A stretch of 64,000 nt of DNA from Algihabitans albus (GCF_003572205.1 NZ_QXNY01000006.1:62001-126000); one strand, 5' to 3'. Shown: positions 34,954 through 43,330, counted from the stretch's first letter. Numbers and translations are program-made. Notes: generated by a model not told the origin, from the sequence alone.

Positions 34954-37135
34954 CCGCACCCTTCAGCGTCAGGGGAGCGGGGTCGAGAAACCGGCGGAGG
35001 ACGTTGTCGGTGATCCGCGCGATATCGTTGTCCCATTCGTCGTGATCCAACGCGGCGATCCAGGTCATCGATCCCACCGAGAAGACCGCGCCGCCCGCGG
35101 GCAGCGCGCGCAAGGTCACGTCGGCGCGCACCTTGGGGTCGGCGAAAGGCGGGACGGTCGAGAGCATCTCTTCGATCGTGCGCATCATCGCGGGCGTGTG
35201 CCCGGTCGAGGAGGCTAGGACGATCGTGTCGGACGACGTGCCGAGCGCCGGGTCGGCGCGGTCGATCTCCTGTCCCGCCGCACCGCCTCCAAGCCAGCCG
35301 TGTGTACCGAAGGCCGGACCCTCAACGCCGTCCAGCACAAAGGCGGCGGCGCTCTCGCGCACACCGTCCCGCAGCAGGTAGTGGCCGGAGACGTCGAAAT
35401 CGCCCTGCGCCGCAAAGCCGACATCCACCAGCCGGTTCGGTGGGCGGCCCAGCCTCCGCCACAGCCCGCCATACCGGCCGTCCATTGCGTGATATCCTTC
35501 GCCGGGTGCCGCGATCCAGGCGCGGGTTCCGTCCTCGGCTCGGCGAACCTCGATCGTCCCCGTCTCCGGGCACGCGCTGATACGCCAGTAGAATCCATTG
35601 CCCCCCAGATACATCAGCCGACCGCCGCGATGGGTAAAGGCCTCCAGCGCGTCCAGCATCTCTGCGCTGTAGTATTCGGGGTGATTGCCGGTCAGGACGC
35701 AGGCGTAGTTCTGCAGGGCCGCAATGCCTTCTCCGTGCAGGTCGCCGTCGGTCAGAATATCGTATGGCGTATCGAGATGTTCCAGAAAGCCCAGCAGCGC
35801 GGCATCGACGGGCAGGCCCCAGGGCCGGATGCCGAACCGCATCGTCAGAAGCGGGCGGCGGGGCGAGGAGAACAGGCTCGGTGACCGGTCGTCATGCAGA
35901 TCGTACTGCGAGCGACCCAGGGCCGGATGGGCGGCCAGCGTCTCTTCATCCGGGTAGCTCCGCACACCGAAGTCCGGCCCGCGCATCGCGTTCCGGGCGT
36001 TGCCGTAGCTGAGATAGGTGAAGGTCGGCAGCAGCACGGCCAGTCGGGGCGGGACGCCGACGGCGGCGGCGCGTACGGCAAAGGGAATCAGATCGGCGCC
36101 GTCGGTGTTTTCGACCCGCGCGGCATAGAGGCCCGGCGGCCAATCGGGCGGGATTTGCAGCGTGATATCGTCCGGCCAGTCGCAGTCGTCCAGGTCGTCG
36201 GAATGGAAATGAACGGCGGCGTAGTGGTCCGGCGCGCTCGGCCAATCGAAGTGCCGCCCGTCCCAGAACGCGCCGGTGACGGCGCGTGCGGGCCGGTTGA
36301 CCAACCGGCCGTCGCAGCGTGCCGGACCGTCGTCGTGAATTCGCTGGCTATCGATTCCCTTGGCGAAGTTCCAGTCCGCCAGCCGGTCCGGACCGAGCCG
36401 GAGCAGACCGGCGCGACCGGCCTGCAGGGCTCTGCTCAGGTGGGTGCCGCCGATCTGCGCCAGCGCGGGCGACTCCAGTCTGCCGTCGAAGAAATCCGTG
36501 ATCCGGCCCGCACGGGAAACCGCGGCCATGCGCACCTGCTCGATCTCCGGAACGGCGTCCAGCCTGCCGCTGGCCGTCACCTCGCGCGCGCCGGGCAGCA
36601 GGGCCGATAAGGTGACCGTTCCGCCCTCAAGCGTGCAGACCAGGATCGACCAGGCGGCCCTGGGCAGAGGCGATTCCAACACGGCGCAGAGCCGCTCGCC
36701 GAATCTGAGGGCCGGGTGGCCGCGGTCATCCAGCCCGAGAACGAGCGGTGCTCCCCGGCTTTCCGCCGTGCCTTCCCCCGTGCCTTCCCCCGTGCCTTCC
36801 AAGGACAGGATCGCCGCGTGCCGGGGCGGTTTCGCGGTGGGATAGACCCAGGCGCCCAGGCTCAACACCCGGCAGTTCGCAAGGCCCGGCGGCGCGGGTG
36901 CCAGGCCGTACGACCCGGCGGGAATGGGCCGGTGCCGGCAGGGATAGGGGCCGCTGGCGGGATGGGCGCAGGTCTCCAGCCGAGGAACCGCGCCGGCCTT
37001 CGTCCAGTCCGCGCCCCGGACCCGTTGCAGCGTCAGTTCGCAACTTTGCGCGCTGGCGGACGACAGTTTGAGCCCGATCTGCCCACCCGCGCGCACCGAG
37101 AAGGAGCTGGCGTATCCGATCAGCCCACTGGCCAT
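34946..37135 (-). CDS. N,N-dimethylformamidase large-subunit-like protein
   Basis: The 729-residue cytosolic protein matches the layout of DMFase large subunits (about 760 residues). An N-terminal beta-sandwich/LamG-like half (about 90-250) is followed by a catalytic half with LPTFTYLSYGNAR (about 370-382), TGNHPEYYSAEMLDALE (about 483-499) and GGNGFYWR (about 511-518). These correspond to the Tyr/Glu-rich mononuclear iron site region of the Paracoccus enzyme. DMFases hydrolyse formamides to amine and formate. No small-subunit gene is adjacent, so the protein may act alone or on another amide. Three 12-bp tandem repeats encode GTGEGTGEGT (about 115-124). It sits 10 nt after the MaoC gene. Confidence 0.85.
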   Translation of the reverse strand: MASGLIGYASSFSVRAGGQIGLKLSSASAQSCELTLQRVRGADWTKAGAVPRLETCAHPASGPYPCRHRPIPAGSYGLAPAPPGLANCRVLSLGAWVYPTAKPPRHAAILSLEGTGEGTGEGTAESRGAPLVLGLDDRGHPALRFGERLCAVLESPLPRAAWSILVCTLEGGTVTLSALLPGAREVTASGRLDAVPEIEQVRMAAVSRAGRITDFFDGRLESPALAQIGGTHLSRALQAGRAGLLRLGPDRLADWNFAKGIDSQRIHDDGPARCDGRLVNRPARAVTGAFWDGRHFDWPSAPDHYAAVHFHSDDLDDCDWPDDITLQIPPDWPPGLYAARVENTDGADLIPFAVRAAAVGVPPRLAVLLPTFTYLSYGNARNAMRGPDFGVRSYPDEETLAAHPALGRSQYDLHDDRSPSLFSSPRRPLLTMRFGIRPWGLPVDAALLGFLEHLDTPYDILTDGDLHGEGIAALQNYACVLTGNHPEYYSAEMLDALEAFTHRGGRLMYLGGNGFYWRISACPETGTIEVRRAEDGTRAWIAAPGEGYHAMDGRYGGLWRRLGRPPNRLVDVGFAAQGDFDVSGHYLLRDGVRESAAAFVLDGVEGPAFGTHGWLGGGAAGQEIDRADPALGTSSDTIVLASSTGHTPAMMRTIEEMLSTVPPFADPKVRADVTLRALPAGGAVFSVGSMTWIAALDHDEWDNDIARITDNVLRRFLDPAPLTLKGADD
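36766..36801. repeat. Three tandem 12-bp repeats inside the DMFase-like gene
   Basis: CCGTGCCTTCCC occurs at 36766-36777 and 36778-36789, with an 11/12 copy at 36790-36801. They keep the reading frame and encode a Gly-Thr-Gly-Glu repeat in a surface loop of the N-terminal sandwich domain. Copy number could vary by slippage without frameshift. Confidence 0.85.
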
Positions 37136-37145
37136 ACCGCGCGGC

Positions 37146-37670
37146 TCAGACGGCCTTCACCGGCATGTCGGGGCGACGCGCTCGCGCATCGGAATTGGCC
37201 ACGATGAAAAGCCAGTCGCAGATGGCGGCCGGGCGCGTCTCTCCTTCGATTTCGACCGTGAGGGTAATGGTGACGATGTGGCTGTCGTCTTCGCGGGCGC
37301 GCAGGGACTTCAGTTGCGCTGCCCCGCGAATGCGTTTGCCGGCCCGCACCGGTGCCATCAGACGGATCCGGTCGAAGCCGTAGTTGATCTTGTAGGCCTC
37401 GCGCGAGCCGCGCGGCAGGATGTCGTTCACCATCGCGGTCATCATCGACAGCGTCTGAAAACCGTAAGCGATCGTACCGCCGAAGGGGCTGTTCTCGGCG
37501 GCCCACTCGGGATCCATGTGCATCGCGTCGCGGTCCTCCGTCAGGATGCCGAAGGCGTCGATATCGTCCTGCTGTATCTCGAACCAGCGCGATATGCCAA
37601 GGGGCTGGCCGATAACGATCTCAAGTGCGGCAAGATCCGAGAAATCGACGGCAAGGCTGGATGCGGACAC
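37146..37670 (-). CDS. MaoC-like (R)-hydratase / dehydratase
   Basis: The 174-residue hot-dog protein has the hydratase-2 motif in LTEDRDAMHMDPEWAAENSPFGGTIAYGF, split here as DRDAMHMD (catalytic Asp/His, about 47-54) and FGGTIAYGF (about 63-71). MaoC-like enzymes hydrate enoyl-CoA thioesters, which fits the two CoA ligases downstream. The start is GTG 37670; no ATG precedes the conserved part. It is the first gene of the minus-strand unit maoC-dmf-ligase-ridA and has the second copy of the dyad motif 65 nt upstream. Confidence 0.88.
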   Translation of the reverse strand: MSASSLAVDFSDLAALEIVIGQPLGISRWFEIQQDDIDAFGILTEDRDAMHMDPEWAAENSPFGGTIAYGFQTLSMMTAMVNDILPRGSREAYKINYGFDRIRLMAPVRAGKRIRGAAQLKSLRAREDDSHIVTITLTVEIEGETRPAAICDWLFIVANSDARARRPDMPVKAV

Positions 37671-37734
37671 GGGTGCGGCTCTTTCAAAATTGACAAAGGA
37701 CCCGGCTCAGGTCGGGCTGCCGTCAGCTTTTAGA

Positions 37735-37756
37735 AATTTTACTTTCTTGTCAAATT
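37735..37756. promoter_or_regulatory. Dyad operator-like motif, copy 2 (MaoC operon)
   Basis: On the minus strand it reads AATTTGACAA-N5-TAAAATT with arms AATTTnAC and GTnAAATT. It matches the copy upstream of dctP. It partly overlaps the end of the TetR gene and lies 65 nt before the MaoC start. It is the likely control site of the DMFase-like operon. Confidence 0.6.
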
Positions 37757-38397
37757 ATTTCAGGACCGAAGCGTGCTTTCACCGAGCGCACCGCCTGCAC
37801 TGCCATGCTGCGTGCGGCGGCGCCGATGGTCAGCTTGCCGCCGGGGCGGTACCAGGAGACCGAATAGGAGACCAGACCGAGGACGCCAAAGGCCAGGATA
37901 GTGGGATCGCCGTCGATGAAATCGCCAGTCTGCTGACCCTGCTGGATGCGTTCGCGGTAAAGCGCGAGCACATGGCGCTGCAGATCGGTGATCTCCGCGC
38001 GGTCCTCCTCGCTAAGGGAGGAGGCGTTCCGCAGCGGGCCGTAGATGAACGCGTTGACAAAAGACACCTCCTGTCCCCGCGCGAGTTCGTGCTGAACATG
38101 CGCCTGGCACAGAGCCATAAGCCGCAATTCGGGATTTTCAGGCAGACCGGCCTGGCTCTCTTCAAGCTCGGCGATCAGCCCCTTCATGGCCTTGCGGACC
38201 GCCTCGAACACGATTTGGTCCTTGGATTTGAAATAGTAGTAGAGGGCGGGATGGGTAATGCCCAGATGGGCGGCGATCTCTTTCAGGCCGGTTCCCTCAA
38301 GCCCGTGGCGCGAGATATGCTCCAGGGCGCCTTGCAGAATATCCTCGCGCTTGCGCCCGTGCTTGGCGGGTTTCTTCTTGATCTGTTTTGCGGGCAT
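37750..38397 (-). CDS. TetR family transcriptional regulator
   Basis: The 215-residue TetR protein has its helix-turn-helix at about 14-60 (ILQGALEHISRHGLEGTGLKEIAAHLGITHPALYYYF, split by the turn after IAAHLG). A lysine-rich N-terminus precedes it. ATG 38397 is chosen since the open frame upstream has no TetR similarity. The ligand domain resembles FadR/AcrR-type acyl-CoA-sensing TetRs, which would suit a pathway using CoA ligases. It lies just upstream of the MaoC-DMFase operon on the same strand and probably controls the repeated dyad motif. Confidence 0.9.
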   Translation of the reverse strand: MPAKQIKKKPAKHGRKREDILQGALEHISRHGLEGTGLKEIAAHLGITHPALYYYFKSKDQIVFEAVRKAMKGLIAELEESQAGLPENPELRLMALCQAHVQHELARGQEVSFVNAFIYGPLRNASSLSEEDRAEITDLQRHVLALYRERIQQGQQTGDFIDGDPTILAFGVLGLVSYSVSWYRPGGKLTIGAAARSMAVQAVRSVKARFGPEII

Positions 38398-38594
38398 CTC
38401 GAGTCTGTCCGTTGCTGTTTTTCCGGGGCTACCAGATTGCCCCGGGAAGGTCACGCAGCGAATTATCGACAGGTTTGTTTGAAAAACCGTGGGGCGGCCG
38501 AACCGGCAGCGCGCAGGGCCGGAGCTCCAACGAGCGTGAGCGCGACGTGGACCGCGGCTTGACGTCGGTTTGAGAGAGCGGGATCGCTCTCGTG

Positions 38595-39614
38595 TTACGC
38601 GCCGGTTCCCAACTCGTCCTCGAGATAGACGCGGATGATCTCGTCGAACGACGTCTCGGCCCGAAAGCCGAGGGTGCGTGCCCGGCTCGGCTCGAAGCCC
38701 GTGGCCCAGTTTTGCACGATCCGCCGGATCGCCTCATCGGGTTCGCGACGGATCAGTTTGGGGACGTCGGCGCCCATGACACGCCCCAGGGCCTCGATCT
38801 CTTCGCCCACCGTTGTCGACAGACCCGGCATGTTCAGGTTGCGATGGGGACCGACGGCATCCGGATCCAGGCCGGCCGCATGCACGAAGAACTCCACAGC
38901 GGCCCGCGGACTGGCGAACCAGTGCCGCACGTCTTCCGAGACCGGCAACACGGCCTCCTGTCCGTTGATCGGTTCGCGCAGAATGTTGGAGAAGAAGCCG
39001 GAGGCCGCCTTGTTGGGACGGCCGGGCCTGATCACGATGGTCGGCAGCCGAATGCCGATGCCATCCATGAAGCCTCGCCGGGTATAGTCGGTCAGCAAAA
39101 GCTCGCCGATGGCCTTCTGCGTGCCGTAGCTCGTCAAGGGCGTTGAATGGAAGCTGTCGGGGATGACGCTCGGAAAGGGCGCGCCGAAGACTGCGATGGA
39201 GGAGGCGAAAATCACGCGCGGGCGATAGCCATCGGCCGCCTGTGCCTTGCGGATCGCCTCGAAGAGATCGCGCGTGCCGTCGACATTGATCCGGTAGCCC
39301 TTCTCGAAATCGCTTTCCGCTTCTCCGGAGACGATCGCCGCGAGATGGAAGATGATGTCGGGGCGATCGTCGATCAGACGGACGGCGGCCCCCTTGGCGG
39401 TAAAATCGAGCGCTCGGGTGACGAGCTTTACAGTTGGGCCGCCCCGTCCGGTCGGTTCCACCCGAGTCGGTTTCATGCCGGTCGGTTCCGTGACGTCGAC
39501 CAGAGTCATCTCATCGATGCTGCGCCCCGCGACTCTTCCCTCCCGGACCAGGCGCTCACTCAGTTTGCGCCCGATCATGCCGCCGGCGCCGATGATGAGG
39601 ACCTTCATATGCAT
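38595..39614 (-). CDS. NAD-dependent epimerase/dehydrogenase, D-erythronate dehydrogenase-like
   Basis: The 339-residue extended SDR has the Rossmann motif LIIGAGGMIGRKL (about 5-17) and the catalytic YGTQK (about 166-170). Overall it resembles DenD-type D-erythronate dehydrogenases, which oxidise C4 sugar acids. Two in-frame ATGs (39614 and 39608) are possible starts. A Thr/Gly/Pro-rich insert (TEPTGMKPTRVEPTGRGG, about 44-61) holds two TEPTG/VEPTG repeats and is unusual. No other sugar-acid genes (kinase, isomerase) are near, so the assignment to that pathway is tentative. Downstream (minus) lies the TetR gene after 197 nt. Confidence 0.8.
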   Translation of the reverse strand: MHMKVLIIGAGGMIGRKLSERLVREGRVAGRSIDEMTLVDVTEPTGMKPTRVEPTGRGGPTVKLVTRALDFTAKGAAVRLIDDRPDIIFHLAAIVSGEAESDFEKGYRINVDGTRDLFEAIRKAQAADGYRPRVIFASSIAVFGAPFPSVIPDSFHSTPLTSYGTQKAIGELLLTDYTRRGFMDGIGIRLPTIVIRPGRPNKAASGFFSNILREPINGQEAVLPVSEDVRHWFASPRAAVEFFVHAAGLDPDAVGPHRNLNMPGLSTTVGEEIEALGRVMGADVPKLIRREPDEAIRRIVQNWATGFEPSRARTLGFRAETSFDEIIRVYLEDELGTGA

Positions 39615-39747
39615 GGGTCTTTCGACTCCTGGAAAGCGTCAGTCGGAGCGGAGCAAGGTCGAAGGCGTCTCCCGTCGCGGCCATCTCCCCGACGGCTCGA
39701 AACCGAGAGCTTGAATAGCGCCGGCGATCGGGGCAAGGCGTTCAGTG

Positions 39748-40290
39748 CTATGCCACGACGAAGCGGGCCGTCGCGAAACCGCCGAGCGCGAGGTGACGGT
39801 CGTCGACGGGGTGCAGGCGGTCGAGATATCGCGCATCCTGTGCCGGCTCAGTAAAAGTGCTCACGTCGAGCTGCGCAAGACCCTCGGGTTGGGCGGGCCG
39901 TTCCGGCGACGGCGTCCCGGGCGTAATCTTCGCGACCAGCTACTCGGCCGGGCCGGCCCGTTCGGCCGCAACGGCTTGAACCCGGTCGGGGCCTCCGCCT
40001 TTCACGGTGCGGCCGGCCGAGCCCGATATCCGGGCGAGCGCCCGCAAGACATGGTCAATCGGCAGAACTCCACCAGCCTCGTCGAAGTAAGGCTGCGGGT
40101 GGTCTTGCACGGCCTGGACGATTGCCGACATGGTAAAGCCAACGGGATTGAGACGGTCGAGCGGCGGACTTGCTTGGCGATCCCAGACGATCGCAGGTCG
40201 TTCCGGATTGGGGGATCGAACCGCCAGACCGCTCGAGATGGGACGGCTCCACAGGGTTCCGACAGGGTGTAGCTCTACGACCCTCTGATC
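39748..40290 (-). pseudogene. Degenerate reading frame with in-frame stop, family unknown
   Basis: One minus-strand frame reads like protein from about 40290 down to a stop at 39748. It is interrupted by an in-frame TAG at 39940-39942. The part after the TAG ends in DARYLDRLHPVDDRHLALGG, with normal-looking composition; the part before contains MSAIVQAVQDHPQPYFDEAG. I do not recognise the family. It could be a decayed gene or a chance frame in GC-rich DNA. Position next to two other gene remnants favours decay. The 130 nt between it and the epimerase gene show nothing further. Confidence 0.35.
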
Positions 40291-40312
40291 ATCGGACGGT
40301 CGACATCTGAGT

Positions 40313-40612
40313 TCATCTGTCCCGCGCCGCGTCGAGATGCTTGCGGATGCGCTCGAGCGTCGGCAGAACGGCGGCGACCTCCTTTGGATCGATGATCTCC
40401 GACCAGCCCTGCGCCTGCCCGCTTGTAGCGCAGAACCGGAACTTGCGGAATGACCAGGTGTTTGGTGGCGATCTCGTCCTGCAACCTCGCGTTCCCGCTG
40501 CGGTAGGCTCGCCCGATGTGCGTCCCGATCGCAGCGATGGTTCGGCCGCCCTGTGCAATGGCGGCGCGATGCGCGGCCGTATCGGCGCCTGGCGCGAAGC
40601 CGGAGACGACCG
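40313..40612 (-). pseudogene. DprA/Smf-like fragment, frameshifted
   Basis: Read on the minus strand from 40612, the frame gives VVSGFAPGADTAAHRAAIA and then GGRTIAAIGTHIGRAYRSGN-ARLQDEIATKHLVIPQ. This matches the Rossmann-like core of DNA-processing protein DprA, which loads RecA on incoming single-stranded DNA. A frameshift near 40420-40440 separates it from a tail ending IIDPKEVAAVLPTLERIRKH. The N-terminal half is missing: the fragment abuts an SDR tail on the other strand. DprA-like genes are also carried by mobile elements, so it may mark an old insertion. Confidence 0.6.
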
Positions 40613-40615
40613 TGA

Positions 40616-40819
40616 AACACGGTCGCGCCCGGACCGACGGCGACTGATCTGTTCCTCAACGGCAAACCAGAAGAAGTCGTCGACCGCCTCGCTAAATTGG
40701 CACCGCTCGAACGTCTGGGCCAACCCGCAGATATCGCGGCAACGGTCGCTTTCCTTGCCGGTTCGGACGGCGGCTGGATCAACGGTCAGACGCTGCGTGC
40801 CAATGGCGGGGTCATCTGA
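40616..40819 (+). pseudogene. C-terminal fragment of a short-chain dehydrogenase
   Basis: 67 codons starting NTVAPGPTATDLF and ending INGQTLRANGGVI then stop are the classic last quarter of a classical SDR (substrate loop, LGQPADIA, C-terminal strand). The Rossmann motif and the YxxxK site are absent; upstream DNA switches to the antisense DprA-like fragment near 40613. It is a truncated remnant, not a gene. Confidence 0.8.
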
Positions 40820-40860
40820 GCCTGGCCGTCCAACATTCATATCTGAAAGAGAGTCCATCA

Positions 40861-41414
40861 TGAGCAAGATCGTTCTGATTACCGGCGCATCGCGCGGCTT
40901 CGGTCGACTTGCCGCCGAAGCCCTCGCCAGGGCCGGCCATACCGTCTACGCCTCGATGCGCAACACCGCTAGCCGCAACGCCGCCGAGGTCGACAAGATC
41001 AAAGCCTTCTCGAAGGCGAACGGTGTCGATCTGCGCGCCGTCGATTTGGACGTACAGTCGCAGGGGTCCGTCGACACAGCGATCGCCAAGGTCATTGCAG
41101 AGGCAGGTCGCATTGACGTCGTTATGCACAATGCTGGCCACATGGCATTCGGTCCGGTCGAGGCGTTCTCGCCCGAGCAGTTTGCCGAACTCTACGACAT
41201 CAACGTGGTAAGTGCGCAGCGCGTTAACCGGGCAGTCCTACCGCCGCTCGACGGCAATCACAGTGTCGATGACGGTGGCGGTCTGACCGTCCGGTCCATT
41301 CGCGACCCGTTCGACCGGGCCAACGAACAGGTTGCGCCATTCCAAGGGGCTGAGATCGAGAGCGGCCATTTCGTCTTCGGCGGTGGGGTAGGCCGTATCC
41401 GGGTCAGACCATGA
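40861..41414 (+). pseudogene. Truncated SDR head fused to antisense DNA
   Basis: ATG 40861 begins an SDR with VLITGASRGFGRLAAEALAR (about 5-24), a DLDVQSQGSVD acidic segment and the NAG motif in VMHNAGHMAFG (about 84-94). Similarity stops after QRVNRAVLP at about residue 126 (base 41239), before the catalytic Ser and YxxxK. The frame then runs through the antisense of the methyltransferase gene to a stop at 41412-41414, giving a 184-residue chimera. The junction coincides with the stop codon of that methyltransferase gene. The product cannot be an active SDR. Confidence 0.8.
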
Positions 41415-41870
41415 CCAGGGCGCGCGGGAGCCGTGCGCTCCGATCAAAAGCAAGCCGCCCGGTGCAACAGTGTTTGCAGCGCGACGCAGTGCCGACACCC
41501 GATCAAACTTCCCCGGCGAGTGCAGGAACATGGCCGTCGCCAGGTCGAATTTCCCATCCGGAATAGACACGGCCAGATCATGCCGCTCAAAGGCTGTGCG
41601 TTTGGCGACGTCGGCCTTTTGTGCCGCTCGCCTTGCCGCAACGAGGGCGGACTCTGCCACATCGACGCCGGTGACGATCCAGCCCTGTTTGGCGAGCCAG
41701 ATCGCATCATCACCCCGGGCACAGCCAAGCTCCAAAGCGCGTCCGGGCGTGCGGCCCTTTGCAAAGCGGACAAGGATGGCCGAAGGACGACCGCCTGAGG
41801 GTTTAGTCATCTTCGCGTAGTGACTTTCCCAGAAGGTGGTCGGATCATCGTGCTGTCGGGGGACTGTCAT
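41238..41870 (-). CDS. Class I SAM-dependent methyltransferase
   Basis: The 210-residue methyltransferase has motif I ALELGCARGDDAIWLAKQG (about 45-63), then VTGVDVAESAL and the post-I strand PDGKFDLATAMFLHSPG. The HYAKM/WLA arrangement resembles Tellurite-resistance/thiopurine-type small methyltransferases. The substrate is unknown. ATG 41870 overlaps the stop of the MFS transporter gene (ATGA), so the two are co-translated, which hints at detoxification plus export. Base composition is lower in GC than regions 1-3. Confidence 0.82.
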   Translation of the reverse strand: MTVPRQHDDPTTFWESHYAKMTKPSGGRPSAILVRFAKGRTPGRALELGCARGDDAIWLAKQGWIVTGVDVAESALVAARRAAQKADVAKRTAFERHDLAVSIPDGKFDLATAMFLHSPGKFDRVSALRRAANTVAPGGLLLIGAHGSRAPWSWSDPDTAYPTAEDEMAALDLSPLEWRNLFVGPVERVANGPDGQTATVIDTVIAVERR

Positions 41871-43330
41871 GTCGTGGCCTTTCTTGCTTTCCATGCCGAT
41901 ACGCCCACGAGCAGGGTCAAAATCGTAAAGACAGCGATGGAGTAGGTTGTGGCTGTTGCGGCGGCGTCCACGAAGCGCGGCGCAATGTCGGTTCCGGCGT
42001 CCATCCCACCTTCACCGAGCAGCCCGAAGAAGATCGACCCCGCAATGGCGATGCCAAGGGCCGCACCGATCTGCTGGAAGGCTTGCACGGCCCCTGAGCC
42101 TGCACCGGCATCCTGCGACGCGACGCTCGACATGGTGACCTGGAACAGCGACATGATCGCAGTCCCCATGCCAAAGCCACAGATCAGAAGGGGCGATATG
42201 AATGCGTAGGGGTTCAGCTCAACGCCCGTGGACTTGATGGCAAGTTGCAGGCCGATCATGCCGAAAACCAGCAGCGCCGCGCCTGTTGCGATGCGCAGAG
42301 ACAGATAGCGGTTTCCGAACCGTTCTGTCGTCATCGAGGCGAGCATGACGCCGACCGGGAAGGGCGCGGTCACGAGGCCGCTCTGCAGTGCCGTCAGACC
42401 GAATCCCGATTGCAGGAAAACAGCCAGGACGAGGAAAAGACCCGGTACGCCGCTGAAGAACAGCGTCACCAGACCGAGCCGCTGCAGGTAGGGCGCGTTC
42501 GCAAGAAGACCGGGCGGCATCAGAGCCGACAGGCCCGCCGCGCCGCACTTTCTTTCATAAGCCAAGAAGCCAAGCGCCACGGGAACCGATGCGGCAATCG
42601 CGGCAAAACACCACCACGGCCACCCAAGGGCGCGGCCTTCAATCATCGGCAAGACAAGCAGGACCGCGGCGATGGTGAACAGGCCCGTGCCGATCCAGTC
42701 GGGCTGGGTCTCGATGTCGGCATCCAATGCCGGAACAAATACCTGCGCACCGACCAGTGCCGCGATACCAAACGGAACATTGACCAGGAACGCCAAGCGC
42801 CAGCCGAGATCGCCAATATCTGCAGAGATCAGCGCCCCACCGATGATTGGACCGGCCACAACGGCCAGACTGGACACGGTGCCGAAAAGACCGAAGACAC
42901 GGGACTTTTCCTCCGGCAGGAAGATCACATGCGCGATGGCGAGGACCTGGGGTACCATCATGGCCGCTGCGATGCCTTTCACCGCGCGGGCCACAATCAG
43001 GCTGACGACATCCGGCGCGAAACCACAGACGGCGGAAGACAGGGTGAACCCGATCAGCCCCCAGATGAACATCCGCCGCCGCCCGAAGACATCACCGAAG
43101 CGTCCGCACGGCAGAAGGCCGACCGCAAGCGCCAGCACGTAGATTGCTGCAACCCATTCAAGCTGCGTCGAGGTCGCCCCAGTGTCTGCCTGAATTTGCG
43201 GGAGAGCCACGTTCACGATGCTGACATCCATCAGGTTCATGAAGCTGGCGAGGAACAGAACGGACAGCGCTGCCCATCGGTTGTTGGCGGCGGTGACGGG
43301 CCCGTGACTGGCTTTTGATACGATAGTCAT
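41867..43330 (-). CDS. DHA2-family (EmrB/QacA) MFS drug efflux transporter
   Basis: The 487-residue major facilitator has 14 predicted membrane segments. It carries family motifs FLASFMNLMDVSIVNVALP (about 27-45, motif D1), GRFGDVFGRRRMFIWG (about 76-91, motif A) and GPIIGGALI (motif C, about 164-172). It should export drugs or other toxic compounds by proton antiport. It diverges from an Rrf2-type regulator over 81 nt with repeated half-sites between them and is followed by the coupled methyltransferase gene. Confidence 0.92.
   Translation of the reverse strand: MTIVSKASHGPVTAANNRWAALSVLFLASFMNLMDVSIVNVALPQIQADTGATSTQLEWVAAIYVLALAVGLLPCGRFGDVFGRRRMFIWGLIGFTLSSAVCGFAPDVVSLIVARAVKGIAAAMMVPQVLAIAHVIFLPEEKSRVFGLFGTVSSLAVVAGPIIGGALISADIGDLGWRLAFLVNVPFGIAALVGAQVFVPALDADIETQPDWIGTGLFTIAAVLLVLPMIEGRALGWPWWCFAAIAASVPVALGFLAYERKCGAAGLSALMPPGLLANAPYLQRLGLVTLFFSGVPGLFLVLAVFLQSGFGLTALQSGLVTAPFPVGVMLASMTTERFGNRYLSLRIATGAALLVFGMIGLQLAIKSTGVELNPYAFISPLLICGFGMGTAIMSLFQVTMSSVASQDAGAGSGAVQAFQQIGAALGIAIAGSIFFGLLGEGGMDAGTDIAPRFVDAAATATTYSIAVFTILTLLVGVSAWKARKATT

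Noticed and set aside
36766-36801. CRISPR or mobile element repeat
   Set aside because: The three 12-bp units are contiguous, coding and without spacers. No CRISPR array, tRNA, rRNA or intact transposase was seen anywhere in the window.
39940-40782. A continuous 280-codon minus-strand gene over the scar
   Set aside because: Its upper half is antisense to the SDR tail and out of frame with the DprA-like fragment; only the lower part may be a remnant.
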